From contig CAZJAZ010000054.1 of NCBI GenBank assembly GCA_964544305.1, positions 1 through 17,186 of the forward strand: a DNA stretch of 17,186 bases. Reading direction: 5' to 3'. Positions 7,538-15,552 of this stretch are shown here, piece after piece. Below the pieces are notes generated by a model. The model saw only the letters and a program-made list of their open reading frames with translations, was not told the DNA's origin and made no database searches. Source of the DNA: JAFDWI01 sp964544305. GTDB lineage: Bacteria > Actinomycetota > Acidimicrobiia > Acidimicrobiales > Iamiaceae. Position numbers and translations under genes: made by a program. How positions within the stretch are numbered: position 1 is the first letter of the stretch; every line of letters starts with the position of its first letter.

Positions 7538-7822
7538 TCATAAGAACGACGTGTGGAACACTTCGTTGCCGGTCGGGAAATCCAACAGGTGTTGACCGTA
7601 CGGGGCACCCAATAGGGGGTTTGTGATCAAGCTTCCGTTTTGGATGTTCCTGACATACATCAGGTGCACCCAATGGTCGATATGTGCATCGAGTGGTGCC
7701 TGTCCGAGACGGCCCCATGCTCGGTAGACGAACCCTGCCCCACCGGTCAAACCCACAAAGAGCCCCAACGTTGAACCGAAACGCCGCCAAAAGCTTCGCA
7801 TGCCCGCTGCAATAGAGACCAT
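7538..7822 (-). pseudogene. Copy B of GT-C-like membrane protein, N-terminal fragment
   Basis: 94 aa from an ATG, with an alternative ATG at codon 8. It has one membrane helix (LGLFVGLTGGAGFVYRAWG) and a loop with APLDAHIDHWVHLMYVRN and NPLLGAPYGQHLLDFPTGNE. The second block is almost identical to copy A (NPLLGAPFGQHLLDFPTGNE). A membrane helix followed by an acidic extracytoplasmic loop is the usual N-terminus of GT-C enzymes, where loop acidic residues take part in catalysis. The frame ends in TGA at 7540-7538, and homology to copy A continues in the same frame on the other side. It is either a relic or the first half of a split protein. Confidence 0.75.
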
Positions 7823-7903
7823 GGAGCCGCAATTGTTGCAGTCGGCAAATCTCCGCCGTACCTGCTCAAAAGCGTGACGCGCGACGCGCCGCTTCGCGTG
7901 ACG

Positions 7904-9841
7904 TCAGTACCCAGCAGTGCCTAGGCAGCGATCCACCTCCGCGTTCGCAACCGTTATGGTGTCGACTCTGACCGCAGCGGTGAATGAAATTTGACGTCTC
8001 AATGATGGTGCGGCCAGGTCGATCGGTGCATCCGTATTTACTCGAAACTCATTGCGACCACGGGAAAGGTCAACGGGGAACGTGAATTTTCTCGGCATTG
8101 GACCGACGCGAATCGTCATGTCCAATTCTTTGCCTTGAATTCGAAACTTCGCCGGAGCTACGGCGGACAGTTCAAGTATCAATTGGCTATTGGCTGGCTT
8201 CGCCGAATTGGTAATCACAATTTTGGATTTGTTTTCAAACCACTGAATTACGTGCGGGCGCTGCGGCACGATCGGCGGTTCAGCATTCTCAATGTGAGCA
8301 ACAGGGGTATTCAAGATCATGTTTCGCGCATTGTTTGCTTGCGTGCTGCCGCATGCCGCGCGAATTTTTTGTCTCACAGATCGAAGGTCGAACCAAACGA
8401 GAGCGTCGTCCACACGATGTGGTTGACCGGCAATTTTGCCGAGCTGTGCAATGAGTGTCTGTGCATGATTGGGATAGCCGTTGAGACTTACCGAAAGAGC
8501 ATCAAACTCAGCCAACGCGATCCCCGCAACAAATCGCTGAGGTGGCTCTTGACCCCAATTGAGCTGCCAATCGGCTTCGCGTCCACGAACACCGCCGAAA
8601 CTCCAAGAGAAGTCATGGTTGCCCACGATATAGGGAACCGAAAGTTCGTAATTATTGACTCCATAAGCGTTCCAATCTTCAGGAAAGCTGATGACGGGGA
8701 GCTGAAAGATCATGCTTTTTGCGGGCAAAACCTCGGCCAACGAACTGTTGAGCTTGCGCGCTCGGGCGAGAACTGATTGCGTACCCCGAGTTGACCCAGA
8801 CACTGAAGCAGGCACCTGATCGATGAGGACCACCGCGATCAACAAAATGCCGAGCCCCAAGCGTCTCACACGCGGCGAGTAAGCGCTCAGAAAACGAACT
8901 GGCAACGTCGAGAGCGCCAGCAATCCAAAGAGCGCAATATAGGGACTCATTCGTGACCATGCACGCAATTGTGTGAAACCGAAGGCTCCAAGTACGACGT
9001 TCAGGCCGCCAATCGTGGAAATGACGAAAGCCACCATGGACAGCAATCCGAACTGCGACCGCAAGGCGACGACCGGCTCCGTTGATCGAATGCCGTTGAG
9101 AACCAGTGATCCCAAAGCAACACACAGTCCAGCAATAGCCAGAAGTCCGACATACATTCCCGGCTCGCCCGGCAACGTCACACTTCTCACGCTGGCCCCA
9201 AGATTATGGAGAAATATGATTCTGCTCTGCGTTCCGGGCACAAGCATTTGTGCAAGATGCAGGCTCCACTGTTCGATATCTGCAATCGGACGCACCGCTA
9301 CCCACGGGTTTGCCCCATGGGTGTGACGCCACATGATTGATGGAACGAGCGTTGATGCAAAGATCAATCCAATAATTCCGCTCAACGCCATTGCGCCAAC
9401 AAAAGCCACACGTGATCGTCGGATGCCTTGACCCAAGAACGCGGCGCAAATGACAAGAAGCATCGCAAAGACCGTGTAGTACGGCTGGCTCGTGGACGCG
9501 ACAACGACACACAACCCGAACGCGACAACGCGGGAAGCACGCGGCGTTCCTTCGCGTTCATTTCGCCCAAACCCAAAGGGAATTGGCAATTCTCCCCGTA
9601 ACGCCCAGACAGCAAGTATGACACCGGGCGGAATTGCCCAAATGCCAGAAACAAATGGATGTGACACTCCTTGGAGGAAGTGGAACGGGAGAAAGGCGAA
9701 TATGAGGCCAACGGCCGACGCCCGAAGCCAAGAGCAGCCCAGTTCGCGGGCCACCAGTTGCGCAGCAACTGCGGCGAACCCAAACCCGAGGAGAAATCCG
9801 ACGTTAATGACCAGAATCGGATTACTTGAGAATTGGCTCAA
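7904..9841 (-). CDS. Copy A of GT-C-like polytopic membrane protein, large C-terminal part
   Basis: 645 aa from a TTG at 9841 that is in frame with, and 6 nt beyond, the TAG ending the upstream 93-aa reading frame. It has about nine or more hydrophobic segments (for example ILVINVGFLLGFGFAAVAAQ and LGLGILLIAVVLIDQVP). A soluble extracytoplasmic part follows, starting around PAKSMIFQLPVISFPEDWNA, with conserved FSWSFGGVRGREADWQLNWG and a beta-rich end. The pattern resembles GT-C/YfhO-type integral membrane glycosyltransferases that use lipid-linked sugars for envelope glycans, but I cannot name the family. The missing N-terminal helix and acidic loop are encoded by the adjacent short frame, so the protein alone probably lacks part of the active site. 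It could be a pseudogene fragment, the second half of a two-piece protein, or the product of stop readthrough. Confidence 0.65.
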   Translation of the reverse strand: MSQFSSNPILVINVGFLLGFGFAAVAAQLVARELGCSWLRASAVGLIFAFLPFHFLQGVSHPFVSGIWAIPPGVILAVWALRGELPIPFGFGRNEREGTPRASRVVAFGLCVVVASTSQPYYTVFAMLLVICAAFLGQGIRRSRVAFVGAMALSGIIGLIFASTLVPSIMWRHTHGANPWVAVRPIADIEQWSLHLAQMLVPGTQSRIIFLHNLGASVRSVTLPGEPGMYVGLLAIAGLCVALGSLVLNGIRSTEPVVALRSQFGLLSMVAFVISTIGGLNVVLGAFGFTQLRAWSRMSPYIALFGLLALSTLPVRFLSAYSPRVRRLGLGILLIAVVLIDQVPASVSGSTRGTQSVLARARKLNSSLAEVLPAKSMIFQLPVISFPEDWNAYGVNNYELSVPYIVGNHDFSWSFGGVRGREADWQLNWGQEPPQRFVAGIALAEFDALSVSLNGYPNHAQTLIAQLGKIAGQPHRVDDALVWFDLRSVRQKIRAACGSTQANNARNMILNTPVAHIENAEPPIVPQRPHVIQWFENKSKIVITNSAKPANSQLILELSAVAPAKFRIQGKELDMTIRVGPMPRKFTFPVDLSRGRNEFRVNTDAPIDLAAPSLRRQISFTAAVRVDTITVANAEVDRCLGTAGY

Positions 9842-9847
9842 CCCGCG

Positions 9848-10129
9848 CTACATGACCAGGTGCAAGAACTCGTTTCCCGTAGGAAAATCAAGCAGGTGTT
9901 GACCAAAAGGAGCACCCAGCAAGGGATTGTCGTTGAGATTACCGTTCTGCAAGTTACGGATATACATGATGTGGAGCCATTGGTCGCCGTTCGCGTCCAG
10001 AGGTGCAACCCCAAGGCCACGCCACACTCGATAGAGCAATCCTGCTCCTGTAATCGCTCCAACGAACAGGAAAGCAGATGGAGAAACGACCCGCAACAGT
10101 TTCCGAGCAGTTCGCTGATATGGACTCAC
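9848..10129 (-). CDS. Copy A of GT-C-like membrane protein, short N-terminal part
   Basis: 93 aa from a GTG at 10129. It contains a basic N-terminus, one membrane helix (AFLFVGAITGAGLLYRVW) and an extracytoplasmic loop with APLDANGDQWLHIMYIRN and NPLLGAPFGQHLLDFPTGNE. It ends in TAG, after which the same frame continues as the 645-aa reading frame. The DxxxD-type loop after helix 1 fits the catalytic first loop of GT-C enzymes (family knowledge; the assignment is inferred). The stop is one transition away from Trp (TGG). Read through, the whole product would be about 741 aa. No Shine-Dalgarno is visible at the GTG; a TATAAT lies 9 nt upstream, so it may be leaderless. Confidence 0.6.
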   Translation of the reverse strand: MSPYQRTARKLLRVVSPSAFLFVGAITGAGLLYRVWRGLGVAPLDANGDQWLHIMYIRNLQNGNLNDNPLLGAPFGQHLLDFPTGNEFLHLVM

Positions 10130-10138
10130 CGGACTTCA

Positions 10139-10146
10139 ATTATAAT
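10139..10146. promoter_or_regulatory. Possible -10 element (palindromic ATTATAAT)
   Basis: This AT-rich palindrome sits in the 93-nt divergent gap between copy A and the DUF1015 gene and reads TATAAT on both strands. On the minus strand it lies 9 nt before the copy A GTG, which would give an almost leaderless transcript. On the plus strand it would give a leader of about 70 nt for the DUF1015 gene. Neither side has a good -35 hexamer at 16-18 nt, so this rests on the -10 match and position only. Confidence 0.35.
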
Positions 10147-10222
10147 CATAACTTGGGTGATGCTTGTTCCGAAGCTCCACCCGATTGCGCTCATCACCCC
10201 AACGTTCTGGTAGGAAATTGCC

Positions 10223-11416
10223 GTGCCTGAGTTCTTACCTTTCCGCGGTGTCCACTATGACTTGTCTCGCAACGATCTCGCGGACGTCAGTGCTCCACCC
10301 TATGACGTGATTGACGCAACTGACCGCGAGCGGCTCATTGCACGTGACACAAACAACATTGTGCGGATCGATTTACCCCTAGAAGATGACGGCCCCAATC
10401 GATACGTAGATGCGGCAACAACGTTTGAGGCATGGCGCAATGCTGGCGTACTCGTGCGCGACGAGCAGCCGAGCTTCTACCTCTACCAGATGGAAACGAT
10501 CGATGCTGCCGGAGTTGCTGCACACACGCTTGGGGTACTTGGCGCGTTGCGTTTGAGTCGTCCCGGTGAAGGAGACATACTCCCCCACGAGTTCACGACT
10601 CCCAAGGCAAAATCCGATCGGTTGGATCTATTGCGTGCAACTCGGGTAAATCTTTCGGCGATCTGGGGATTGTCATTGTCAACTGGTTTGACGGAATTGT
10701 GCCGCACAACGGCTGATCCTGATGCGAGGTGGAGTGACGATGAGGGAACACGCCATACGCTGTGGACAATTCATGATCCGAGCGTTTGCGAAGCGATTAG
10801 CGCTTGCGTTGGGGCTTCACCAATCGTCATTGCCGATGGGCATCATCGTTACGAAACGTCACTTGCTTATCGAGACGAACGAGCCGCCGCGAGCGACGAC
10901 CCAACGGGGGCGGAACATGCTCTGGTGTACGTGGTCGAACTAACCGAAGACGAACTTGAAGTTCGCCCGATTCACCGACTAATTACCGGTGTTGAAAGCC
11001 AAACACTGATCGATCACGTTGCCGACTACTTCACGGTAACGAATGCTGTCCCGGTTGACGATTCGATTACAGACAAAATGCTTGAGCACAACGCGTTAGT
11101 CGTCGTGGATACATCAGGTATTGGCACGTTCCTTGTTCCAAAACCGAACATGTTTGACGGCGTCGACGATCTCGACTCGGCACGTCTCGCCCATGCTCTA
11201 CGCGACTGCGCTGGCATTGAGGTCCGCTACCAGCATGGGGTCGACAACATTGTCAACGGGCTGCAACAGAAAGATGCCGATTGTGGCGTGCTGTTACGCC
11301 CAGCAACGGTCGCGCAAATCCAAGCAAACGCGCACTCCGGGAACAAAATGCCACCGAAGACCACTTTCTTTCACCCCAAACCGCGCACCGGGCAAGTGTT
11401 TCGAATCACTGATTGA
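10223..11416 (+). CDS. DUF1015 family protein
   Basis: 397 aa, full length for the family (about 400-430). It begins MPEFLPFRGVHYD and has the family signatures SAPPYDVID near residue 25, PHEFTTPKAKSDRLDLL, and the IADGHHRYETSLAYRDE motif in the middle. It ends with a conserved FFHPKPRTG-like segment. The start is GTG at 10223, with AGGA 7 nt upstream. It is the only plus-strand gene here. DUF1015 proteins are widespread in bacteria and some archaea; I know of no firmly established activity. The HHRYET histidine-rich motif suggests a catalytic or metal site. The gene ends 6 nt before the convergent korB stop, with no terminator hairpin in the gap. Family assignment is secure and the function unknown. 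Confidence 0.92.
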   Translation: MPEFLPFRGVHYDLSRNDLADVSAPPYDVIDATDRERLIARDTNNIVRIDLPLEDDGPNRYVDAATTFEAWRNAGVLVRDEQPSFYLYQMETIDAAGVAAHTLGVLGALRLSRPGEGDILPHEFTTPKAKSDRLDLLRATRVNLSAIWGLSLSTGLTELCRTTADPDARWSDDEGTRHTLWTIHDPSVCEAISACVGASPIVIADGHHRYETSLAYRDERAAASDDPTGAEHALVYVVELTEDELEVRPIHRLITGVESQTLIDHVADYFTVTNAVPVDDSITDKMLEHNALVVVDTSGIGTFLVPKPNMFDGVDDLDSARLAHALRDCAGIEVRYQHGVDNIVNGLQQKDADCGVLLRPATVAQIQANAHSGNKMPPKTTFFHPKPRTGQVFRITD

Positions 11417-11422
11417 GTCGGA

Positions 11423-12442
11423 CTATTCGACGGTCCACGTCGGCAGTGACGTCAGTAGTTTGTCAAGGTCGCCTGGACCTTTGTCAGCTTGTGCCGCCGC
11501 CAATTGTTGATCCATTTCGGTGGCATAGTCAGGACGCTCTACTTGACGGAAAACACCAATTGGGGTGGGTTCATATGGACCCCGGGCGAGCCGAGACAGC
11601 ATAAACGCAAGGCCTGGGCTTGGACGGTGCTCGTCGTGTACGAGGATGTTGTCAATGCCGACATCGGCGACTTCAACAATTTCTGCTTTGCCTTGCCCGG
11701 TGAGCCGCACGCCATGGGCGCCGTCGGGTCCAAAAATGATCGGTTTGCCGTGCTCGAGCGGGATCAACATTTCTTCCCGGTTGGCTTTCGCCGTGATCGT
11801 CTCGAACGCTCCGTCGTTGAACACGTTGCAGTTCTGGTAGATCTCGACAAGCGCTGCACCTTTGTGGTCGTGGGCACGCCGAAACATTTCCATCATGTGC
11901 GCACGGTCCATGTCATGCGTGCGAGCCACAAACGTTGCTTCCGCGCCAAGAGCCAAACTCACCGGATTAAATGGTTCGTCGAGCGACCCGAACGGCGAAG
12001 ATTTGGTGACCTTGCCAACTTCAGATGTCGGCGAATACTGGCCTTTCGTCAAACCATAGATCTGGTTGTTGAACAGAAGGATCGTCAGATTGACGTTGCG
12101 GCGCAGAGCGTGAATGAGGTGGTTCCCACCGATGGAGAGTGCGTCGCCATCGCCGGTAATGACCCATACATCCAAGTCTGGTCGCGCAAGCGCAAGGCCG
12201 GTGGCAACCGCCGGGGCACGTCCATGAATCGAATGCATCCCGTAGGTGTTCATGTAGTACGGAAAGCGCGAGGAACATCCAATGCCCGAAATGAACACCG
12301 TGTTCTCACGTCGAACCCCAAGGTCGGGCATCAACAACTGCACCGCGGTCAAAATCGAGTAGTCACCGCAGCCTGGGCACCAACGGACTTCTTGATCACT
12401 GGACCAGTCTTTGCGGCTCGTTACCGGAATGGTGTCGGTCAT
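11423..12442 (-). CDS. korB: 2-oxoacid:ferredoxin oxidoreductase beta subunit (KorB type)
   Basis: 339 aa. It forms the TPP- and [4Fe-4S]-binding half of a two-subunit enzyme that oxidatively decarboxylates a 2-oxoacid, most likely 2-oxoglutarate by similarity to M. tuberculosis KorAB (Rv2455c/Rv2454c), to the acyl-CoA with reduction of ferredoxin. The four cluster cysteines are visible: C22 and C25 (WCPGCGDY), C56 (GIGCSSRF) and C205 (YQNCNVF). The TPP/Mg motif is GDGDALSIGGNH at 97-108, followed by NNQIYGLTKGQYSPTS. The ATG at 12442 overlaps the korA stop by 4 nt (ATGA), so the subunits are translationally coupled. There is no extra ferredoxin domain. Substrate preference cannot be read from sequence alone. 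Confidence 0.95.
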   Translation of the reverse strand: MTDTIPVTSRKDWSSDQEVRWCPGCGDYSILTAVQLLMPDLGVRRENTVFISGIGCSSRFPYYMNTYGMHSIHGRAPAVATGLALARPDLDVWVITGDGDALSIGGNHLIHALRRNVNLTILLFNNQIYGLTKGQYSPTSEVGKVTKSSPFGSLDEPFNPVSLALGAEATFVARTHDMDRAHMMEMFRRAHDHKGAALVEIYQNCNVFNDGAFETITAKANREEMLIPLEHGKPIIFGPDGAHGVRLTGQGKAEIVEVADVGIDNILVHDEHRPSPGLAFMLSRLARGPYEPTPIGVFRQVERPDYATEMDQQLAAAQADKGPGDLDKLLTSLPTWTVE

Positions 12443-14322
12443 GCTTGCGATCCTTCCAGAATGGAAATGATGGCTCGTTCAATTTCACCTGCGGTGAACG
12501 GTGCACCTTGCACCTTGGAAAGTGACTGTGCGTCAACCAAGAACTCGGCTCGAATAAGGCGAGAGAGTTGACCGAGGTTCATTTCGGGCACCAAAACTTT
12601 GGAATAGGACTTGAGAATCTCACCGAGATTCGCCGGGAACGGGTTGAGGTGACGCAAGTGAATGCGCGCGACTTTGTGGTCGCGCACTCGACACCGGTCA
12701 ATTGCACCACCAATCGCTCCCCACGTTGATCCCCACCCCACAACAAGGAGGTCAGCATCAACATCACCTTCAATGACAAGGTCAGGAATATCTCGGACGA
12801 TACCCGCTACCTTGTCGGCCCGAAGATGCATCATCTTCTCATGGTTCTTCGGGTCGTAGGAAACGTTTCCTGAGCCGTCAGCTTTCTCAAGACCGCCAAT
12901 ACGATGTTCAAGACCCGGCGTGCCAGGCGGAGCCCATGGGCGAGCCAGCGTCTCTGGGTCACGCAAGTACGGGTAGAACTCTTTATTGCCCGCTTCATCA
13001 ACATGATTCGTCGAAGTCGCGAACGTCGTTGAAATGTCGGGTAACTGACTGAGGTCCGGCAAGCGCCACGGTTCTGATCCGTTTGCTAAGTACCCGTCAG
13101 AGAGCAACAGCACCGGCGTACGGTATTTCAGCGCGATATTGGCAGCCTCGATAGCGGTAAAGAACAGGTCTGATGGAGTCTGTGCCGCAAGAACCGGGAC
13201 CGGCGACTCGCCGTGACGGCCATAAAGAGCTTGCATGAGGTCGGCTTGCTCGGTTTTGGTGGGAAGACCGGTGGAGGGGCCACCGCGTTGCACGTCGATA
13301 ATCAAAAGCGGCAATTCAAGGTTTACTGCGAGACCAATGGCTTCGGACTTCAAAGCGATCCCTGGACCACTCGTTGTGGTCAACGCCAGGTGACCACCGA
13401 ACGAAGCCCCAATCGCAGAGGTGACCGCCGCGATCTCGTCTTCACACTGCAAGGTTCGAACGCCAAAGTTTTTGTGCCGCGAGAGCTCATGCAAAATGTC
13501 TGACGCAGGAGTGATCGGATACGAACCGAGATACACCGGAAGCTTCGCGAGTTGTCCGGCCGCAACCAAACCCCATGCAAGCGCGATTGAACCGGTGATG
13601 TTCGTGTACGTTCCTGGCTTGAGGGACGCTGGTTTCACCGTGTACGAGTTACCGAAGAGCTCGGCAGTCTCACCAAAAGCGTGGCCGGCATGGAACGCGG
13701 TTCGGTTCGCGTCCGCAACTTGTGGTTTCGAACCGAACTTCGTATCGATCCACGCCAGTGTGGGTTCGACCGGGCGTGAATACATCCATGACACGAGTCC
13801 GAGTGCGAAAAAGTTCTTGGATCGTTCCGCATCACGTGGCTTGACCCCAAGGGGAGCAACCGCGTCCTTGGTGAGTTGTGTCATGGGAACTTCGTACACC
13901 GAGAAGCCACGCAGCGAATCGTCGGTAAGCGGATCTGATTCGTACCCGGCTTTGGCCAAGTTGCGTTCATTAAACGCGTCGGTGTTCACGATGATCGTCC
14001 CGCCGCGTTCCACACGATCAAGCTGCGATTTCAGCGCAGCAGGGTTCATCGCAACGAGCACGCTTGGGGCATCACCTGGCGTGGTGATCTCATGATCTGA
14101 AATGTGAACCTGAAATGCGGAAACACCCGCGATCGTGCCAGCAGGGGCACGAATCTCGGCCGGGTATTCCGGCAATGTTGCGAGGTCATTGCCGAACACG
14201 GCACTCGCGGACGTGAACCGGTCGCCGGTGAGTTGCATGCCATCGCCGGAGTCACCAGCGAAGCGGATAATGACGCGGTCAAGTTCAACCGAGCCTGATG
14301 AACGTTTGGCCGTTTCGGCCAC
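12439..14322 (-). CDS. korA: 2-oxoacid:acceptor oxidoreductase alpha subunit, fused gamma-alpha (KorA type)
   Basis: 627 aa. The N-terminal gamma-type domain (about 15-220) starts with FAGDSGDGMQLTGDRF and has LPEYPAEIRAPAGT. The alpha (pyrimidine-binding) domain (about 240-480) has GSYPITPASDILHELS, QCEDEIAAVTSAIGASFGG, TTSGPGIALKSEAIGLAV and QRGGPSTGLPTKTEQADL. A C-terminal transketolase-like domain follows (LLVVGWGSTWGAIGGAIDR). This gamma-alpha fusion is the form found in M. tuberculosis Rv2455c, which supports an oxygen-tolerant 2-oxoglutarate enzyme running an alternative TCA step. The start is GTG at 14322, with AGGGGG 6 nt upstream. It lies 79 nt after the aldolase gene. No damage is seen. 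Confidence 0.95.
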   Translation of the reverse strand: MAETAKRSSGSVELDRVIIRFAGDSGDGMQLTGDRFTSASAVFGNDLATLPEYPAEIRAPAGTIAGVSAFQVHISDHEITTPGDAPSVLVAMNPAALKSQLDRVERGGTIIVNTDAFNERNLAKAGYESDPLTDDSLRGFSVYEVPMTQLTKDAVAPLGVKPRDAERSKNFFALGLVSWMYSRPVEPTLAWIDTKFGSKPQVADANRTAFHAGHAFGETAELFGNSYTVKPASLKPGTYTNITGSIALAWGLVAAGQLAKLPVYLGSYPITPASDILHELSRHKNFGVRTLQCEDEIAAVTSAIGASFGGHLALTTTSGPGIALKSEAIGLAVNLELPLLIIDVQRGGPSTGLPTKTEQADLMQALYGRHGESPVPVLAAQTPSDLFFTAIEAANIALKYRTPVLLLSDGYLANGSEPWRLPDLSQLPDISTTFATSTNHVDEAGNKEFYPYLRDPETLARPWAPPGTPGLEHRIGGLEKADGSGNVSYDPKNHEKMMHLRADKVAGIVRDIPDLVIEGDVDADLLVVGWGSTWGAIGGAIDRCRVRDHKVARIHLRHLNPFPANLGEILKSYSKVLVPEMNLGQLSRLIRAEFLVDAQSLSKVQGAPFTAGEIERAIISILEGSQA

Positions 14323-14363
14323 GATGCGCCCCCTGATGGGAAATTAATGGGATTCTCAACGTT

Positions 14364-14400
14364 GCCGCGCCACGCGGCGATCGACAAAATCGAGTGTCGA
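14364..14400 (-). other. Two adjacent hairpins between aldolase and korA
   Basis: Just after the aldolase stop, an inverted repeat (TCGACA / TGTCGA, plus strand 14381-14400, 8-nt loop) is followed by a perfect six-pair GC hairpin (gccgcg-cca-cgcggc, 14364-14378). No uridine run follows either, so they are not classical intrinsic terminators. They could slow RNA decay or attenuate transcription into korAB. Confidence 0.35.
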
Positions 14401-14401
14401 T

Positions 14402-15466
14402 TTATGCGATGGTGATGGCGTTGTCGAGGTACACGTCTTGGATGGCATTGAGCAGGCCAACGCCTTCGGCCATTGGGCGCTGAAACGCTTTGCGGCCACT
14501 GATGAGCCCGAGACCACCCGCTCGCTTGTTGATGACCGCAGTGCGCACGGCTTCAGCAAGATCGCTTTCACCTGATGACGCACCACCTGAGTTGATCAGA
14601 CCGATTCGCCCGGCGTAGCAATTGAGCACCTGCCAGCGGGTGAGGTCAATCGGATGATCGGTGGTCAGATCCGAGTAAACCAGCGGTGACGTCTTCCCAA
14701 AGCCTTTCAGCGCATTGAAACCACCGTTACATTCGGGGAGTTTCTGCTTGATGATGTCGGCTTCAATCGTGACACCAATGTGGTTGGCTTGCCCGGTGAG
14801 ATCGGCCGCAGTGTGATAGTCAACGCCGTCAACTTTGAATCCACTGTTGCGCAGATAACACCACAACACCGTGAACATTCCCAGCTCGTGAGCTCGGTGG
14901 AACGCTTCGGCGACCTCAATGATTTGGCGAGATGATTCTTCAGATCCGAAGTAGATGGTCGCGCCCACACCGGCAGCGCCAAGATCGTAGGCTTCGTCCA
15001 CCGACCCAAACATGATCTGATCAAATGAGTTTGGCAGGGTCATGAGTTGGTTGTGGTTGAGCTTCACGATAAATGGGATTCGGTGCGCGTAGCGACGAGA
15101 AACGGCACCCAACACCCCGAAGGTTGTCGCGACCGCGTTGCAGCCGCCGTCGATTGCAAGTTCGACAATGTTCTTGGGGTCAAAGTACGCCGGGTTCGGC
15201 GCGAAAGATGCTGCAGCAGAGTGCTCAATACCTTGGTCAACCGGCAGGATTGAGACGTAACCAGTGCCACCCAAACGGCCGTGATCAAACAAGCTTGCAA
15301 GGCTGCGCAACACCTGGGGCGAACGGTCAGAATCGACCATCACCCGGTCGAGATAATCTGGTCCGGGCAAACTCAGCGTGCTGGCTGGCACCGCTTTGGC
15401 TTGGTAATTCAGCAGGTCGTCAGCCTCGCTACCGAGGAGGGCCGCAATGTCCACTTGAAATCTCAC
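14402..15466 (-). CDS. fbaB: Class I fructose-bisphosphate aldolase (DhnA/FbaB type)
   Basis: 354 aa, as in E. coli FbaB (350). This Schiff-base aldolase cleaves fructose 1,6-bisphosphate to dihydroxyacetone phosphate and glyceraldehyde 3-phosphate in glycolysis, or the reverse in gluconeogenesis. Conserved segments are ILPVDQGIEHS (about 73-83), PFIVKLNHNQ (about 131-140), GATIYFGSEES, ADIIKQKLPE (about 236-245) and LINSGGASSGESDL, a phosphate-binding region. The Schiff-base lysine is probably in the IKQK segment (K240 or K242), by family analogy. The start is uncertain: the GTG at 15466 has GGA only 2 nt away, while the GTG at 15454 begins the usual DIAALLG N-terminus. The gene follows the TPR gene by 86 nt, a gap containing a small GGGCC/GGCCC hairpin (15481-15496), and precedes korAB on the same strand. 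Confidence 0.93.
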   Translation of the reverse strand: MRFQVDIAALLGSEADDLLNYQAKAVPASTLSLPGPDYLDRVMVDSDRSPQVLRSLASLFDHGRLGGTGYVSILPVDQGIEHSAAASFAPNPAYFDPKNIVELAIDGGCNAVATTFGVLGAVSRRYAHRIPFIVKLNHNQLMTLPNSFDQIMFGSVDEAYDLGAAGVGATIYFGSEESSRQIIEVAEAFHRAHELGMFTVLWCYLRNSGFKVDGVDYHTAADLTGQANHIGVTIEADIIKQKLPECNGGFNALKGFGKTSPLVYSDLTTDHPIDLTRWQVLNCYAGRIGLINSGGASSGESDLAEAVRTAVINKRAGGLGLISGRKAFQRPMAEGVGLLNAIQDVYLDNAITIA

Positions 15467-15552
15467 TCTCCAAAGTCATGGGGCCTGGTTTGGCCCGCAT
15501 CAACCGTACCAGTCGGATGCCTCAACCCGAGAGATCCTTGGCGAGTCCCGCG

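Larger units (their letters stand above)
6073..10129 (-). repeat. Tandem duplication of a GT-C-like membrane protein gene (copies A and B)
   Basis: Two homologous units in the same orientation: copy A (7904-10129) and copy B (6073-7822), separated by 81 nt (7823-7903). Protein similarity runs the whole length (APLDA..D.W, NPLLGAP.GQHLLDFPTGNE, LSQFS.NP, PYI.G...F.WS.GG.RGR, DWQLNWG, DALVWFDLR). The DNA has diverged enough that the duplication is not recent. Copy B has lost about 160 codons and has a frameshift; each copy has an in-frame stop at nearly the same place. The 81-nt spacer has a GC-rich stretch but no convincing promoter or terminator. Confidence 0.85.

Noticed and set aside
7866..7903. 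GC-rich repeated GCGTGACG/GACGCG stretch after copy A, considered as a terminator or operator
   Set aside because: The repeats are mostly direct. No stem of useful length ends at the TTTT tract, and the TGACGTCA palindrome alone is too short to interpret.
7538..9850. Genetic-code reassignment of TGA or TAG
   Set aside because: The two copies use different stop codons. TGA and TAG both end clearly homologous genes elsewhere in the window at the expected places (recN, nadK, tlyA, korA by TGA; steA and the TPR gene by TAG).
11489..12571. 360-aa plus-strand open frame across korB and the end of korA
   Set aside because: It is antisense to korB, which carries all cluster and TPP motifs. The translated plus frame shows no recognisable motif.
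15503..15508. TACGGT (minus strand, preceded by TGG) as an extended -10 box for the aldolase gene
   Set aside because: There is no acceptable -35 at the right distance, and a single hexamer match is expected by chance.
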